From the NCBI RefSeq assembly GCF_039839785.1, contig NZ_JBDOQT010000001.1, forward strand, positions 434,001-498,000: a stretch of DNA of 64,000 nt. Direction: 5' to 3'. Under the pieces are notes generated by a model. The model had not been told where the DNA came from, ran no database searches, and worked only from the letters and a program-made list of their open reading frames with translations. Source of the DNA: Pelagibius sp. CAU 1746. GTDB taxonomy: Bacteria; Pseudomonadota; Alphaproteobacteria; Kiloniellales; Kiloniellaceae. Each line of letters begins with the position of its first letter. Positions within the stretch are counted from its first letter, which is position 1. Of the stretch, positions 1-9,513 are shown in pieces. A program made the translations under genes and the position numbers.

Positions 1-277
1 GGGCGAAGACGCCCTTCATGCCCGTGCGCGCGTTGGGCGCGCCGCAGACGACCTGCACCTCTTCGCTGCCGGTGTCGACGATGCAGACGCGCAGACGGTC
101 GGCGTTGGGGTGCGGACGCGCCTCCTTCACGTAGGCCACGGTGAAGGGCCTCAGGGTCTCGGCGCGGTCCTCCACGCCCTCGACCTCCAGGCCGATCATC
201 GACAGCTTGTCGGTGATCTCCTTCAGGGAGGCCTCGGTTTCCAGGTGGTCTTTCAGCCAGCTCAGCGTGAACTTCAT
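1..277 (-). CDS. pheT: Phenylalanyl-tRNA synthetase beta subunit, N-terminal part (runs off window)
   Basis: Only the first 92 codons are in the window. The product starts [14 protein letters not shown] and continues through a segment of the PheT N-terminal tRNA-binding (EMAP/OB-like) domain, including [16 protein letters not shown] and the PHPNADRL motif typical of that fold. PheT pairs with PheS in the (alpha-beta)2 enzyme that charges tRNA-Phe in the cytoplasm. The ATG lies 17 bp after the pheS stop, so the two are co-transcribed and likely translationally coupled. The rest of the gene lies beyond base 1. Confidence 0.93.
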   Translation of the reverse strand, partial: MKFTLSWLKDHLETEASLKEITDKLSMIGLEVEGVEDRAETLRPFTVAYVKEARPHPNADRLRVCIVDTGSEEVQVVCGAPNARTGMKGVFA

Positions 278-294
278 GACGCTACATCCCCCCT

Positions 295-1365
<1,071 letters not shown>

Positions 1366-1381
1366 CGATCCGCCTCTGCCG

Positions 1382-1442
1382 CCCCGTCCGGCGCGCCGCT
1401 GCCCTGTGCTTGCCCGGGCGGGCGCGCCTCTAGCGGACGGGG
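1382..1442. other. Long GC-rich inverted repeat between rplT and pheS
   Basis: Arms CCCCGTCC+GGCGCGCC (1382-1397) and GGCGCGCC+GGACGGGG (1421-1428 and 1435-1442) are exact complements, interrupted only by a 6-nt bulge (1429-1434). No U-tract follows on either strand, so it is not a classic intrinsic terminator. It could attenuate transcription or set an RNA processing or stability boundary between the ribosomal-protein part and the pheST part of the operon; that role is inferred. Confidence 0.5.
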
Positions 1443-1477
1443 GTCACTGGTTTACCGGAATGCTCGGGGCGCCAGGC

Positions 1478-1834
1478 TTACGCCTGGGCGGCCTTCGCCT
1501 GCTCCACCAGGGACTTAAAGGCTTCGGGCTCACGCACCGCCAGGTCGGACAACACCTTGCGGTCGAGCTCGATGCCGGCCCGCTTGATGCCGTTCATAAA
1601 CTGGGAATAGGTGAGGCCGTGAAGGCGGGCGCCGGCGTTGATGCGCTGGATCCACAGGGAGCGGAAATTGCGCTTCTTAACGCGGCGGTCGCGATAGGCG
1701 TACTGCAGGCCCTTCTCGACCCGCTCGACCGCAACGGTGTAGACGTTCTTGCCGCGGCCACGGTAGCCCTTGGCGCGCTTCATAACCTTCTGGTGACGGG
1801 CGTGCGTGGTGACGCCCCGCTTTACTCGTGCCAT
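1478..1834 (-). CDS. rplT: 50S ribosomal protein L20
   Basis: 118 residues starting [20 protein letters not shown], the canonical L20 N-terminus, a long basic extension that threads into 23S rRNA; the globular C-terminal half contains [19 protein letters not shown]20 is an early 50S assembly protein. It follows rpmI by 13 bp. In enterobacteria and Bacillus L20 autorepresses rpmI-rplT by binding its mRNA; I cannot show the corresponding fold in the leader here. Length is normal. Confidence 0.98.
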   Translation of the reverse strand: MARVKRGVTTHARHQKVMKRAKGYRGRGKNVYTVAVERVEKGLQYAYRDRRVKKRNFRSLWIQRINAGARLHGLTYSQFMNGIKRAGIELDRKVLSDLAVREPEAFKSLVEQAKAAQA

Positions 1835-1847
1835 GTCGTCGCCTCCC

Positions 1848-2051
1848 TTACTTCGCGTAAATCAGGAAGTTGCGCTTGACGATCTTGGCGTCGGCATCGC
1901 TCAAGGTGCTCATGGCGCGCGTGCTGCGGATCATCTTCTGAGGGCGGCGGCGCATCATGTGGCGCTTGCCCGAGTGCTTGAACTTGACCTTGCCGGTGGC
2001 GGTGAAGCGGAAACGCTTCTTGGCCCCGGACTTATTCTTCAGCTTGGGCAT
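1848..2051 (-). CDS. rpmI: 50S ribosomal protein L35
   Basis: 67 residues starting [20 protein letters not shown], the typical highly basic L35. I chose the ATG at 2051 because family members begin MPKxKT/NKS and the mRNA has an AAAGGA Shine-Dalgarno just upstream; the longer open frame to 2120 is non-conserved. It is part of the 50S subunit and precedes rplT. A good promoter sits about 80 bp upstream, so rpmI-rplT can be expressed separately from thrS-infC. Confidence 0.97.
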   Translation of the reverse strand: MPKLKNKSGAKKRFRFTATGKVKFKHSGKRHMMRRRPQKMIRSTRAMSTLSDADAKIVKRNFLIYAK

Positions 2052-2134
2052 TTTGCATCCTTTCCGAACGAAACGAGACACTTGGAGCGGCTGGGCATGC
2101 CCTTTCGCCGGACCGCTCACTATGAGAACGCGGG

Positions 2135-2163
2135 GTTATAGCCCCCCAGAGGGGGGATTGCAA
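2135..2163 (-). promoter_or_regulatory. Probable sigma-70-type promoter for rpmI-rplT
   Basis: On the minus strand -35 TTGCAA (2163-2158), a 17-nt spacer and -10 TATAAC (2140-2135) precede rpmI by about 80 nt. The spacer is almost entirely the inverted repeat CCCCCC-TCT-GGGGGG (2142-2156). The element spacing is ideal; the start site is inferred near 2128. The same inverted repeat could act as a hairpin in readthrough RNA from infC. Confidence 0.6.
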
Positions 2164-2282
2164 GGGACTCACACACGCCCGGAACCCGCAGAAATCCTTG
2201 GATTTCCGGTCTTTTCCAGCAGAAGCGGTTAACGAAACACGCCCCGAGACGGCCCCTGGGGGCGCTCAGACGGGAGGGCCGC

Positions 2283-2819
2283 TCAGCGCGGCGCCATCAC
2301 CATGGTCATCTGGCGGCCTTCGATCTTGGGGAACTGCTCCACCTTGGCTTTCTCTTCCATCTCCTCGCGGACACGGTCGAGCACCTGCTTGCCGAGGTCC
2401 TGATGGACCATCTCGCGGCCGCGAAAGCGCATGGTCACCTTGACCTTGTCGCCTTCGTCGATGAAGCGGTGGATGGCCCGCATCTTCACCTCGTAGTCGT
2501 GGGTGTCGATGTTGGGGCGCATCTTGATCTCCTTGACCTCGATGACCTTCTGCTTTTTGCGGGCCTCGTTCTTCTTCTTCTGGGCCTCGTAGCGGAAGCG
2601 GCCGTAGTCGAGAATCTTGCAGACCGGCGGATCGGCGTTGGGCGAGACCTCCATGAGGTCCAGTCCCGCATCCTCGGCGCGGCGCAGCGCATCGGCGATC
2701 GTAACGACGCCGACCTGCTCTCCATCCTGGTCGACTAGGCGTACTTGGGGCGACGTAATCATGTCGTTGACACGCGGTCCGTCGCGCGACGGCGTGGCGT
2801 CAAAGGGTGGGCGTGCTAT
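2283..2819 (-). CDS. infC: Translation initiation factor IF-3, predicted AUA start
   Basis: IF-3 binds the 30S subunit, blocks 50S joining and discriminates against non-canonical start codons. The conserved body ([30 protein letters not shown] linker, C-terminal domain ending in MTMVMAPR) is clear. The first ATG in frame (2762) would drop the conserved N-terminal segment [18 protein letters not shown]. Upstream of that ATG there is no ATG, GTG, TTG or CTG before an in-frame TAA at 2825-2823. The codon ATA at 2819-2817 lies 8 nt after a perfect AAGGAG (2833-2828). Starting there gives 178 residues, the normal family length. Rare start codons (AUU in E. coli) are the known basis of infC autoregulation. 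It lies downstream of thrS. Confidence 0.93.
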   Translation of the reverse strand: MARPPFDATPSRDGPRVNDMITSPQVRLVDQDGEQVGVVTIADALRRAEDAGLDLMEVSPNADPPVCKILDYGRFRYEAQKKKNEARKKQKVIEVKEIKMRPNIDTHDYEVKMRAIHRFIDEGDKVKVTMRFRGREMVHQDLGKQVLDRVREEMEEKAKVEQFPKIEGRQMTMVMAPR

Positions 2820-2975
2820 CGCTTAAGCTCCTTATTCCCGTTATAGGGGGTCCCTTTCAGGCTTTTCCCTGGTCCCACCGCCAAGAGCGGCGACCTCCCC
2901 ATTTCTCCGGCTGGGCGCTTCCGAGCTTGCCCCGGTCCGCGGCCCCCCGAAATCTGCTGCATCAACGCATCGTAC

Positions 2976-4934
2976 CTACAGCAATTGGCCCCGCGGCGCG
3001 TCTGCACCCGGAACTGCTGCTTCTTCCCTGATCCTAGCCACTGCTTCGCCGAGCGCAAGGACCTCTTGATCCTTGCTGCCCAAGCGGCGCAAGGCGACCT
3101 TTCCTTCCTCGGCCTCGCGGCGCCCGACCACGGCGATGACAGGCACCTTGGCCAGGGAATGTTCGCGCACCTTATAGTTGATTTTCTCATTCCGCAAATC
3201 AGTGGCGACGCGCAGGCCGGCCGCCGCGAAAGCCGCCCGCACCTCTTCGGCATAGCCGTTGGCGTCCGAAGTGATGGTCGCCACCACCGCCTGCTGCGGG
3301 GCCAACCAGAGCGGGAAGCGCCCGGCGTACTGCTCGATGAGGATGGCCAGGAAACGCTCGAAGGAGCCGAGGATCGCCCGGTGCAGCATGACCGGCCGGT
3401 GCTTCTCGCCGTCCTCGCCGATGTAGTTGGCGCCCAGGCGCTCGGGCAGCACGAAATCGACCTGGAAGGTGCCGCACTGCCAGTCGCGGCCGATGGCGTC
3501 GCGCAGCACGAACTCCAGCTTGGGCCCGTAGAAGGCGCCTTCGCCGGGGTTCAGGGTGTAGTCCAGCCCGGCCTCCTGGACCGCGTCCTTCAGGGCCTGC
3601 TCGGCCTTGTCCCAGGTGGCGTCGTCGCCGGCGCGCACCGCCGGGCGGTCGGAGAACTTCACCACCAACTCGTCGAACCCGAAGTCGCGGTAGATGGTCC
3701 GCAGCAGGTCGCAGAAGATCACCGTCTCGCTGTTGATCTGGTCCGGCGTGCAGAAGATGTGGGCGTCGTCCTGGGTGAAGGCGCGCACCCGCATCATGCC
3801 GTGCAGCGCGCCCGAGGGCTCGTTGCGGTGGCAGGAGCCGAACTCGGCCATGCGCAGCGGCAGGTCGCGGTAGCTGGTGAGGCCCTGCTTGAAGATCTGG
3901 ACGTGGCCCGGGCAGTTCATCGGCTTCACCGCCAGGGAGCGGTCCTCGGACTCGGCGATGAACATGTGCTCGTGGAACTTTTCCCAATGGCCCGAGGCCT
4001 CCCACAGCGAGCGGTCGATGAGCTGCGGCGTCTTCACCTCGACATAGCCAGCCGCCTCCAGACGCTGGCGCATGTAGCGCTCCACCGTGCGGTAGAGGGT
4101 CCAGCCCTTGGGGTGCCAGAAGACGGAGCCGGCGGCCTCCTCCTGCATGTGGAACAGGTTCATCTCCCGCCCCAGGCGCCGGTGGTCGCGCTTTTCGGCC
4201 TCCTCCAGCATGGTGAGGTAGGCCTTGAGCTGCTTTTCCGTCTCCCAGCAGGTGCCGTAGATGCGTTGTAGCTGCTCGTTGCGGGCATCGCCGCGCCAAT
4301 AGGCGCCGGAAATCTTGGTCAGCTTGAAGGCATGGCCCAGCTTGCCCGTCGAGGGCAGGTGGGGGCCGATGCAGAGGTCCAGCCAGCCGCCCTGGCGGTA
4401 GATCGAGATCTCCACGTCGTCCGGCAGGGTCTCGATGTGCTCGGCCTTGTATTTCTCGCCGATCTCCGAGAAATAGCGGATCGCGTCATCGCGCGCCCAG
4501 ACCTCGCGGACGATCTCCTCGTTGCGGTCGACGATCTCGTGCATGCGCTTCTCGATCGCCACCAGGTCGTCGGGCGTGAAGGGCACCTCGCGGGCGAAAT
4601 CGTAGTAGAAGCCGTTCTCGATGGCCGGGCCGAAGGTCACCTGGGTGCCGGGGTAGAGTTCCTGCACCGCCTCGGCCAGCACGTGGGCGCAGTCGTGGCG
4701 CAGCAGTTCCAGGCTGTCCTCGTGGCCGGCGGTCACGATCTCCACCGCCGCATCCCGCTCGATGGGCCGCGAAAGGTCCCGCAGCGCGCCGTCGACCTTC
4801 ACGGCCAAGGCGGCCTTGGCGAGACCGGGCCCGATGGAGGCGGCGATTTCGGCACCGGTGACCGGACCGTCGTAGCCGCGCGTGGAGCCGTCGGGAAGGG
4901 TGATCGAGAGATTGCTTTGCGTCGTGACTGCCAT
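2976..4934 (-). CDS. thrS: Threonyl-tRNA synthetase
   Basis: 652 residues. An N-terminal TGS domain (about 1-65) is followed by the editing domain with HDCAH (residues 80-84, the HxxxH zinc/editing motif), the class II catalytic core ([25 protein letters not shown]) and a C-terminal anticodon-binding domain. The start MAVTTQSNL at 4934 matches family starts; an upstream ATG at 5024 only adds non-conserved residues and overlaps the promoter. It charges tRNA-Thr and edits Ser-tRNA-Thr. It is first in the operon leading to infC and rpmI, the classical bacterial order. Confidence 0.97.
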   Translation of the reverse strand: MAVTTQSNLSITLPDGSTRGYDGPVTGAEIAASIGPGLAKAALAVKVDGALRDLSRPIERDAAVEIVTAGHEDSLELLRHDCAHVLAEAVQELYPGTQVTFGPAIENGFYYDFAREVPFTPDDLVAIEKRMHEIVDRNEEIVREVWARDDAIRYFSEIGEKYKAEHIETLPDDVEISIYRQGGWLDLCIGPHLPSTGKLGHAFKLTKISGAYWRGDARNEQLQRIYGTCWETEKQLKAYLTMLEEAEKRDHRRLGREMNLFHMQEEAAGSVFWHPKGWTLYRTVERYMRQRLEAAGYVEVKTPQLIDRSLWEASGHWEKFHEHMFIAESEDRSLAVKPMNCPGHVQIFKQGLTSYRDLPLRMAEFGSCHRNEPSGALHGMMRVRAFTQDDAHIFCTPDQINSETVIFCDLLRTIYRDFGFDELVVKFSDRPAVRAGDDATWDKAEQALKDAVQEAGLDYTLNPGEGAFYGPKLEFVLRDAIGRDWQCGTFQVDFVLPERLGANYIGEDGEKHRPVMLHRAILGSFERFLAILIEQYAGRFPLWLAPQQAVVATITSDANGYAEEVRAAFAAAGLRVATDLRNEKINYKVREHSLAKVPVIAVVGRREAEEGKVALRRLGSKDQEVLALGEAVARIREEAAVPGADAPRGQLL

Positions 4935-4975
4935 GCCAAATCCCGGAAATCCGGGTCCTGTTAGAAAGCGGGGGG

Positions 4976-5003
4976 ACTTTAGAAGGATTACAAGGGCTGT
5001 CAA
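4976..5003 (-). promoter_or_regulatory. Probable promoter of the thrS operon
   Basis: Minus strand -35 TTGACA (5003-4998, perfect consensus), 16-nt spacer, -10 TAAAGT (4981-4976). The inferred start near 4970 leaves a leader of about 35 nt before the thrS ATG, which leaves no room for a T-box or a large leader structure. Confidence 0.6.
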
Positions 5004-5072
5004 GCAGGCCCCCGAGGTCCACAAGGCGGGGGTGCCGTCAGCGGTAAGGCCCCGGGCGAACCCCGGAGCCCG

Positions 5073-6287
5073 TCAAGTTCGGGCAGCCCGCCGGCCGGCC
5101 CCGGCGCGCAGGACCTCGCGGTAGATGGCCAGGGTACGCGCGCACATCTGGTCCTTGGAGAATTCGGCCCGCACCCGGGCGATGGCCTCGTCGTGCAACT
5201 GGGCCCGCGCCTCCGGCGCCAGGGACAGCGCCTTGCGCAGCCCCTCGGCCAGGGCCTTGGCATCGCCCGAGGGGAAGAGGAACCCGGTGCGCCCGGAAAT
5301 GAGCTGCTCGCGGGCGCCGCCGTGGTCGCTGGCCACGACCGGGCGTCCCATGGCCTGGGCCTCGCCCACCACCCGGCCGAAGCCCTCGGGATCGGTGGAG
5401 GCCGAGACCACCACGTCGGAGAGCATGTAAGCCGCCGGCATGTCGTTGCACTCGTCCATGATCGAGGCGCGGGCGTCGAGCTCGTACTTGTCGATCAGGG
5501 CTTCCAGTTCCCGCCGGTAGCCGACACGGCCCTGGTCGGAGCCGACCAGGACGCAGCGGTAGTCGATGTCGCGCAGGTGGGTCAGGGCCTCCAGCAGCAC
5601 GGCCTGTCCCTTCCAGCGGCTGAGGCGTCCCGGCATGAGGATCAGCGGCACGCCGTCGGGCAGGCGCCAGCGGCCGGTGAGCTGGATCATGCGTTCCGCC
5701 GAGACCCGGTCGGGGTCGAAGCGCGCGATATCGATGCCGCGGTGGATCACACGCAGGCGCGCCGGGTCGACGTTGTAGTTCCGGCGCACGTGATCGGCGA
5801 TGAACTCGGAGATGGCGATGACCCGCTCGCCCTCGGTCATGACCTGGTTGTAGCGCTTCTTGATGGCGTTGGTGAAGTTGTAGGGCGCGTGGAAGGTGGT
5901 GATGAAGTGGGCGCCACTGCGCTGGCAGGCGAGCTTGGCCGACCAGGCCGGCGCGCGCGAGCGCACGTGCACGACATCGACCTTGTAGCTTTCGATGATG
6001 CGCTCCAGCCGCGCGATGTTGCGGTACATGACGACGGGGTTCTTGGAGGCCACCGGCAACTTCAGGTGCAGGGCGCCGGCGCGCTTCAGGTCGTTCTCCA
6101 TCGGCCCGCCCTCGGAGGCGACGATGGCGGTGCCGCCCGAAGCGACGATGGCGGCGGCGATTTCCACGGTGCCGCGCTCGGCGCCGCCCGTCACCAGGCT
6201 GGGCACGATCTGCAGCACCACCGGGCCGTCGCTGACCGCGGCCCTTTCGACCTCCGTAACGCCGATGTTAACGTCTGGAACGCTCAT
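5073..6287 (-). CDS. Family 4 glycosyltransferase (GT-B fold)
   Basis: 404 residues. The N-terminal Rossmann half begins with VLQIVPSLVTGGAERGTVEIA, the acceptor-side GGAE motif of GT4 enzymes. The donor half has LILMPGRLSRWKGQ and the ExxG-type motif STDPEGFGRVVGEAQAMGRPV that holds the nucleotide-sugar. No signal peptide or membrane segment is obvious, so it is probably cytoplasmic or peripheral. Likely role is transfer of one sugar onto lipopolysaccharide or another surface glycan; donor and acceptor cannot be read from the sequence. It stands alone, divergent from the hydrolase at 6366. Confidence 0.88.
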   Translation of the reverse strand: MSVPDVNIGVTEVERAAVSDGPVVLQIVPSLVTGGAERGTVEIAAAIVASGGTAIVASEGGPMENDLKRAGALHLKLPVASKNPVVMYRNIARLERIIESYKVDVVHVRSRAPAWSAKLACQRSGAHFITTFHAPYNFTNAIKKRYNQVMTEGERVIAISEFIADHVRRNYNVDPARLRVIHRGIDIARFDPDRVSAERMIQLTGRWRLPDGVPLILMPGRLSRWKGQAVLLEALTHLRDIDYRCVLVGSDQGRVGYRRELEALIDKYELDARASIMDECNDMPAAYMLSDVVVSASTDPEGFGRVVGEAQAMGRPVVASDHGGAREQLISGRTGFLFPSGDAKALAEGLRKALSLAPEARAQLHDEAIARVRAEFSKDQMCARTLAIYREVLRAGAGRRAART

Positions 6288-6365
6288 AGTCCTTGCTGTT
6301 GCCGTTGCATCGCAGGCTCATGCCACAGAACTGGTTGCCACAGAAACCCTTTATTGCGAGTTAGC

Positions 6366-7166
6366 ATGCCGCAATCCGATGTGCCGGTCGACCCGCCACG
6401 AAGTTTAACCCGTGAGGACGGGACCGTCCTGGCCTATTACAGGACCGCGGCGGGAAAAGCCAGGAAGGGCGTCGCCGCGCCGCCGGGCCTGATCTTCTTC
6501 GGCGGTTTCATGTCGGACATGAGCGGCACCAAGGCCCTGGCCCTGGAAGCTTATGCCCGGCGCGAAGACCGCGATTTCCTGCGTTTCGACTACCGCGGCC
6601 ACGGCCAGTCCTCCGGCCGCTTCGAAGACGCCACCATCGGCGACTGGCTGGGCGACGCCCTGGCGGTGCTGGACGAGGCGAGCGAGGGGCCGCAGATCCT
6701 CATCGGCTCCTCCATGGGCGGCTGGATCGCCCTGCTCGCGGCGCGCGCGCGGCCCGGGCGCGTCGCCGGCCTGATCGGCATCGCCCCGGCGCCCGACTTC
6801 ACCGAGGACCTGATCTGGGGGCGCGCCACGCCCGAGCAGCGCCGGGTGTTGCAGAGCGCCGGCCACATCGACCGGCCCTCGGAGTACAGCGCGGCGCCCT
6901 ACCGCATCACCTACCGGCTGATCGAGGAGGGCCGCGACCACCTGCTGCTGAACGGCCCCATCCCCATCACCTGCCCCGTGCGGCTGCTCCACGGCATGGC
7001 CGACGCCGACGTGCCCTGGCAGACCAGCCTGCGCCTGGCCGAGGCCCTGGAAAGCGCCGATGTGGAAGTGACCCTGGTGAAAGCGGCGGCACACCGCCTG
7101 TCCGCGCCGGAGGATCTCGCGCGGATGGAACGCATCATCGAGGAGCTCTCGGCACCGCGCGGCTAG
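6366..7166 (+). CDS. Alpha/beta hydrolase
   Basis: 266 residues. The fold is shown by GLIFFGGFMSDMSG (oxyanion-hole strand-loop), FDYRGHGQSSGRF (residues 75-85) and the nucleophile elbow GSSMGGW with Ser116. The acid lies in HGMADADVPW and the histidine in AAAHRLSAPEDL near the C-terminus. Cytoplasmic serine hydrolase of the dienelactone-hydrolase/esterase-like superfamily; substrate unknown. I chose the ATG at 6366, which begins MPQSDVPVDPP; the open frame extends upstream only as an antisense shadow of the glycosyltransferase. Its TAG stop shares the CTAG palindrome (7163-7166) with the stop of the convergent gene. Confidence 0.85.
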   Translation: MPQSDVPVDPPRSLTREDGTVLAYYRTAAGKARKGVAAPPGLIFFGGFMSDMSGTKALALEAYARREDRDFLRFDYRGHGQSSGRFEDATIGDWLGDALAVLDEASEGPQILIGSSMGGWIALLAARARPGRVAGLIGIAPAPDFTEDLIWGRATPEQRRVLQSAGHIDRPSEYSAAPYRITYRLIEEGRDHLLLNGPIPITCPVRLLHGMADADVPWQTSLRLAEALESADVEVTLVKAAAHRLSAPEDLARMERIIEELSAPRG

Positions 7167-8290
7167 GCGGGAGACCCTCCAGGCGCGGGGGCCGCGCCGC
7201 CGTTCCCGCCGGTCCTCTTGGCCGTTCCGGTCGCCGCGTCCTTGGCGATGCGCTCGATCAGATCGTCGCGGGCTTCCTGGTCGGTCGCGCCGTCGGCGCC
7301 GCGATGGCGTTCCTCGCTGGAGGGGGTTCCCTGAAAGGCCGAGCGCACCGCCGCGAGTCGCCGGGCGACGTCGTACCAGAACGGCGCCCCCAGGCCGATG
7401 AGAACGCCGGTCAGGCCCACCTTGAGGATCCAGCTCAACCATGTCGAAAACCCGGCGGAGGGGCCCTTCGGACGGCACAGCGGGTCGGCCGAAGCCTCCC
7501 GCTCCTCTTCCGACAGCGCGAGGCAATGCGGGAAATAGCCGTTGCCGAGCGGCAGCGCCAGCTCGTTGATCAGGGCGAGTTGCCGGCTCAAGTCCTCCAA
7601 GGCGTCCTGTGGCGTGCGATCGGAGGCGCCGTCACCGGAGACATCTCCGCCCGATGTGCCGCCACCCGATGTGCCGCCACCGGCCGCGTCACCCGGCGTC
7701 TCCGGCAGAGACACCTTTTCGATCACGGCGTTACGCAGGTCATTGTCCTGCAGATAGGTCTGCAGCAGGCGCGCGCCGTCGGCGTTCATGACGACGGCAA
7801 GGGCGATGCCGACGGCGATCGACCACCACTGGGCATGGCGCTTGAACTCCGCGCCGAGGGCTGAACTCAACTCATCGTACTTGCGCGCAATCTTATGGAG
7901 CTTCGGCTCCAGTTCCTCCTTGGTGTCCGCGATCAGACCCTTCGCCGCGTCCGTCTCCAGAAGGCGGCGCAGGACGTGCTCCAGCGACACCTCGCGATAG
8001 ATGCCCTGTGCGGCCGTGCCGCGATATCCCTGCTCGCCCTCGGTCGATGCCATTCCTTTGGCGGCGAAAGGATTCTGCAGGATGTTCTTGACCACGTCCC
8101 ACCGCGACGCCGCCGCATCGGGCAGCAGTCCCTTGACGGTCTCGGTCTCCAGAAGCTTCTTGAAGAGTTCGACCTGGCCCTTGCGCTTCACGCCGCAGAC
8201 CCGGATCGCGAATTCCAGCAGCAGGGTGACGACCGTCGCCAGGGCGGCGAGGGTGAGCGCGAAAGCGAGAAGCGAGTCGAACAGAACCAT
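7163..8290 (-). CDS. Uncharacterised three-TM membrane protein with GAPFWYD motif
   Basis: 375 residues from MVLFDSLLAF (an upstream ATG at 8374 would add a non-conserved polar leader). Hydrophobic segments lie at about 5-28, 152-172 and 300-325. Between TM1 and TM2 is a charged, probably cytoplasmic, region. Between TM2 and TM3 is a low-complexity GGGTSGGGTSGGDVSG linker, then LALPLGNGYFPHC. TM3 contains GAPFWYDVARRLAAVRSA. From memory, a broad uncharacterised bacterial family shows the same order (N-terminal TM, a TM with an AVxxNAD core, and a terminal GAPFW[YF]D TM). Function unknown. It is convergent with the hydrolase and shares its stop palindrome. Confidence 0.8.
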   Translation of the reverse strand: MVLFDSLLAFALTLAALATVVTLLLEFAIRVCGVKRKGQVELFKKLLETETVKGLLPDAAASRWDVVKNILQNPFAAKGMASTEGEQGYRGTAAQGIYREVSLEHVLRRLLETDAAKGLIADTKEELEPKLHKIARKYDELSSALGAEFKRHAQWWSIAVGIALAVVMNADGARLLQTYLQDNDLRNAVIEKVSLPETPGDAAGGGTSGGGTSGGDVSGDGASDRTPQDALEDLSRQLALINELALPLGNGYFPHCLALSEEEREASADPLCRPKGPSAGFSTWLSWILKVGLTGVLIGLGAPFWYDVARRLAAVRSAFQGTPSSEERHRGADGATDQEARDDLIERIAKDAATGTAKRTGGNGGAAPAPGGSPA

Positions 8291-8419
8291 GGCGCAAGTC
8301 CTCCGCGCCGGACCGGCTCGGCAGAGCGGGGGATCCTCCCGCCGATCACACTGCTCCTTGCAGCCGAGTATCATCCTAGGTCAGGACGAACTCACGTGCC
8401 AGTTGCCCCAAAGTATTAT

Positions 8420-9358
8420 CTACTCGCGCGAATGGGGTACCTCTCCGGCCTGTTCCTCCGCCAGGATCGCCTTCAGGCCGGCGCGGTAGTCGGGGTAGTC
8501 CAGGGTGACGCCCAGTTCCTCGTGCAGCCGCCGGTTGGAGACCAGGCGGTTGTCTTCCCAGAAGCTGAGGGCCATGGGCGACAGCCCGGCCTGTTCCAGG
8601 GGGATCGGCGGCGGCGGCGTGACCCCCAGCAGCTCGCAGGCATAGGCCGTGACCTCGGCGGCGGAGGCCGGCTCGTCGTCGCAGACGTTGTAGACGCGCC
8701 CCGGACACGGCCGGGCCATGGAGGCCTGCAGCGTCTTGGCGATGTCGTCCACGTGGATGCGGCTGAACAGGTGCCCCGGCTGGTCGATGCGCCGGGCGCG
8801 CCCGGCGCGCACCTGGTCCAGAACATTGCGCCCCGGCCCGTAGATGCCGGCCAGGCGGAAGACATGGACCGGCAGCCCCCTTTCCGCCTGCAGTTCCAGC
8901 CAGGCGGCCTCGGCGGCGATGCGCCTGAGGTTGCGCCCCTTGGCGCCGCGCAACTCCGAGGTCTCGTCCACCTCGGCGCCCTGCCAGTCGCCGTAGACGC
9001 CGGTGGTGGAGAGATAGCCGATCCACCTCAGCGCCGGCAGCGCGGCAATATCCTCCGCGTGGCAGTCCAGCACCGGGTCGGCCCCCTTCCCATCATCTGG
9101 GTCGTCCGGGGCGACGCTGACCAGCAGGTGCGTGGTGCCCTGAAGCGCCGCCGGATCCAGCGGATGGGTACGGTCGAAGAGGTAGGCCTCGACCCCGGCC
9201 GCGCGCAGTTCCGCCGCGTTTTCGCGCGAGCGCGTGGTGCCGGCCACCGTCCAGTCCGCCTCGGTCCCTTGCGCTTCAAGAAGTCGACGCACCAGCGCCC
9301 GGGCGCTGAACCCGAAACCGAAGCAGAACAGCCTGAAAGACGTGGCGGTCTCGGTCAT
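8420..9358 (-). CDS. NAD(P)-binding SDR/epimerase-like protein (YeeZ-type)
   Basis: 312 residues with an extended-SDR Rossmann fold. The N-terminal dinucleotide loop reads FCFGFGFSARALVRRLL, the GxGxxA variant of the atypical YeeZ-like branch. WIGYLSTTGVYGDWQGAEVDE covers the catalytic-type S/T and YxxxK region, with Tyr present but the Lys shifted or absent, so dehydrogenase activity is uncertain. HVFRLAGIYGPGRNVLDQV is the conserved substrate-pocket strand, and RIHVDDIAKTL and YNVCDDEPASAAEV are typical epimerase elements. Substrate unknown; single gene on the minus strand. Confidence 0.82.
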   Translation of the reverse strand: MTETATSFRLFCFGFGFSARALVRRLLEAQGTEADWTVAGTTRSRENAAELRAAGVEAYLFDRTHPLDPAALQGTTHLLVSVAPDDPDDGKGADPVLDCHAEDIAALPALRWIGYLSTTGVYGDWQGAEVDETSELRGAKGRNLRRIAAEAAWLELQAERGLPVHVFRLAGIYGPGRNVLDQVRAGRARRIDQPGHLFSRIHVDDIAKTLQASMARPCPGRVYNVCDDEPASAAEVTAYACELLGVTPPPPIPLEQAGLSPMALSFWEDNRLVSNRRLHEELGVTLDYPDYRAGLKAILAEEQAGEVPHSRE

Positions 9359-9513
9359 CTTGGCTCCTGTCTCTCCCGCTTGCTTTGGCCCTGCTTTCTT
9401 TAGAGGGTCTTCTCTTCTATAGATGAAACGACGGCTTCACCGCCCCTTCGGGGTCCGCACCTTAGAGCGGCCGCGAGGCGGATGACCAGCAAGACATCGG
9501 GCCCGCGAGAGAT

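Noticed and set aside
4935-5024. 30-residue N-terminal extension of ThrS
   Set aside because: It would start within or upstream of the TTGACA promoter and lacks conservation; the TGS domain begins properly at 4934.
6306-6353. Direct repeat TGCCACAGAA x2 between the glycosyltransferase and hydrolase genes
   Set aside because: Short, two copies only, no dyad symmetry and no clear relation to promoter elements.
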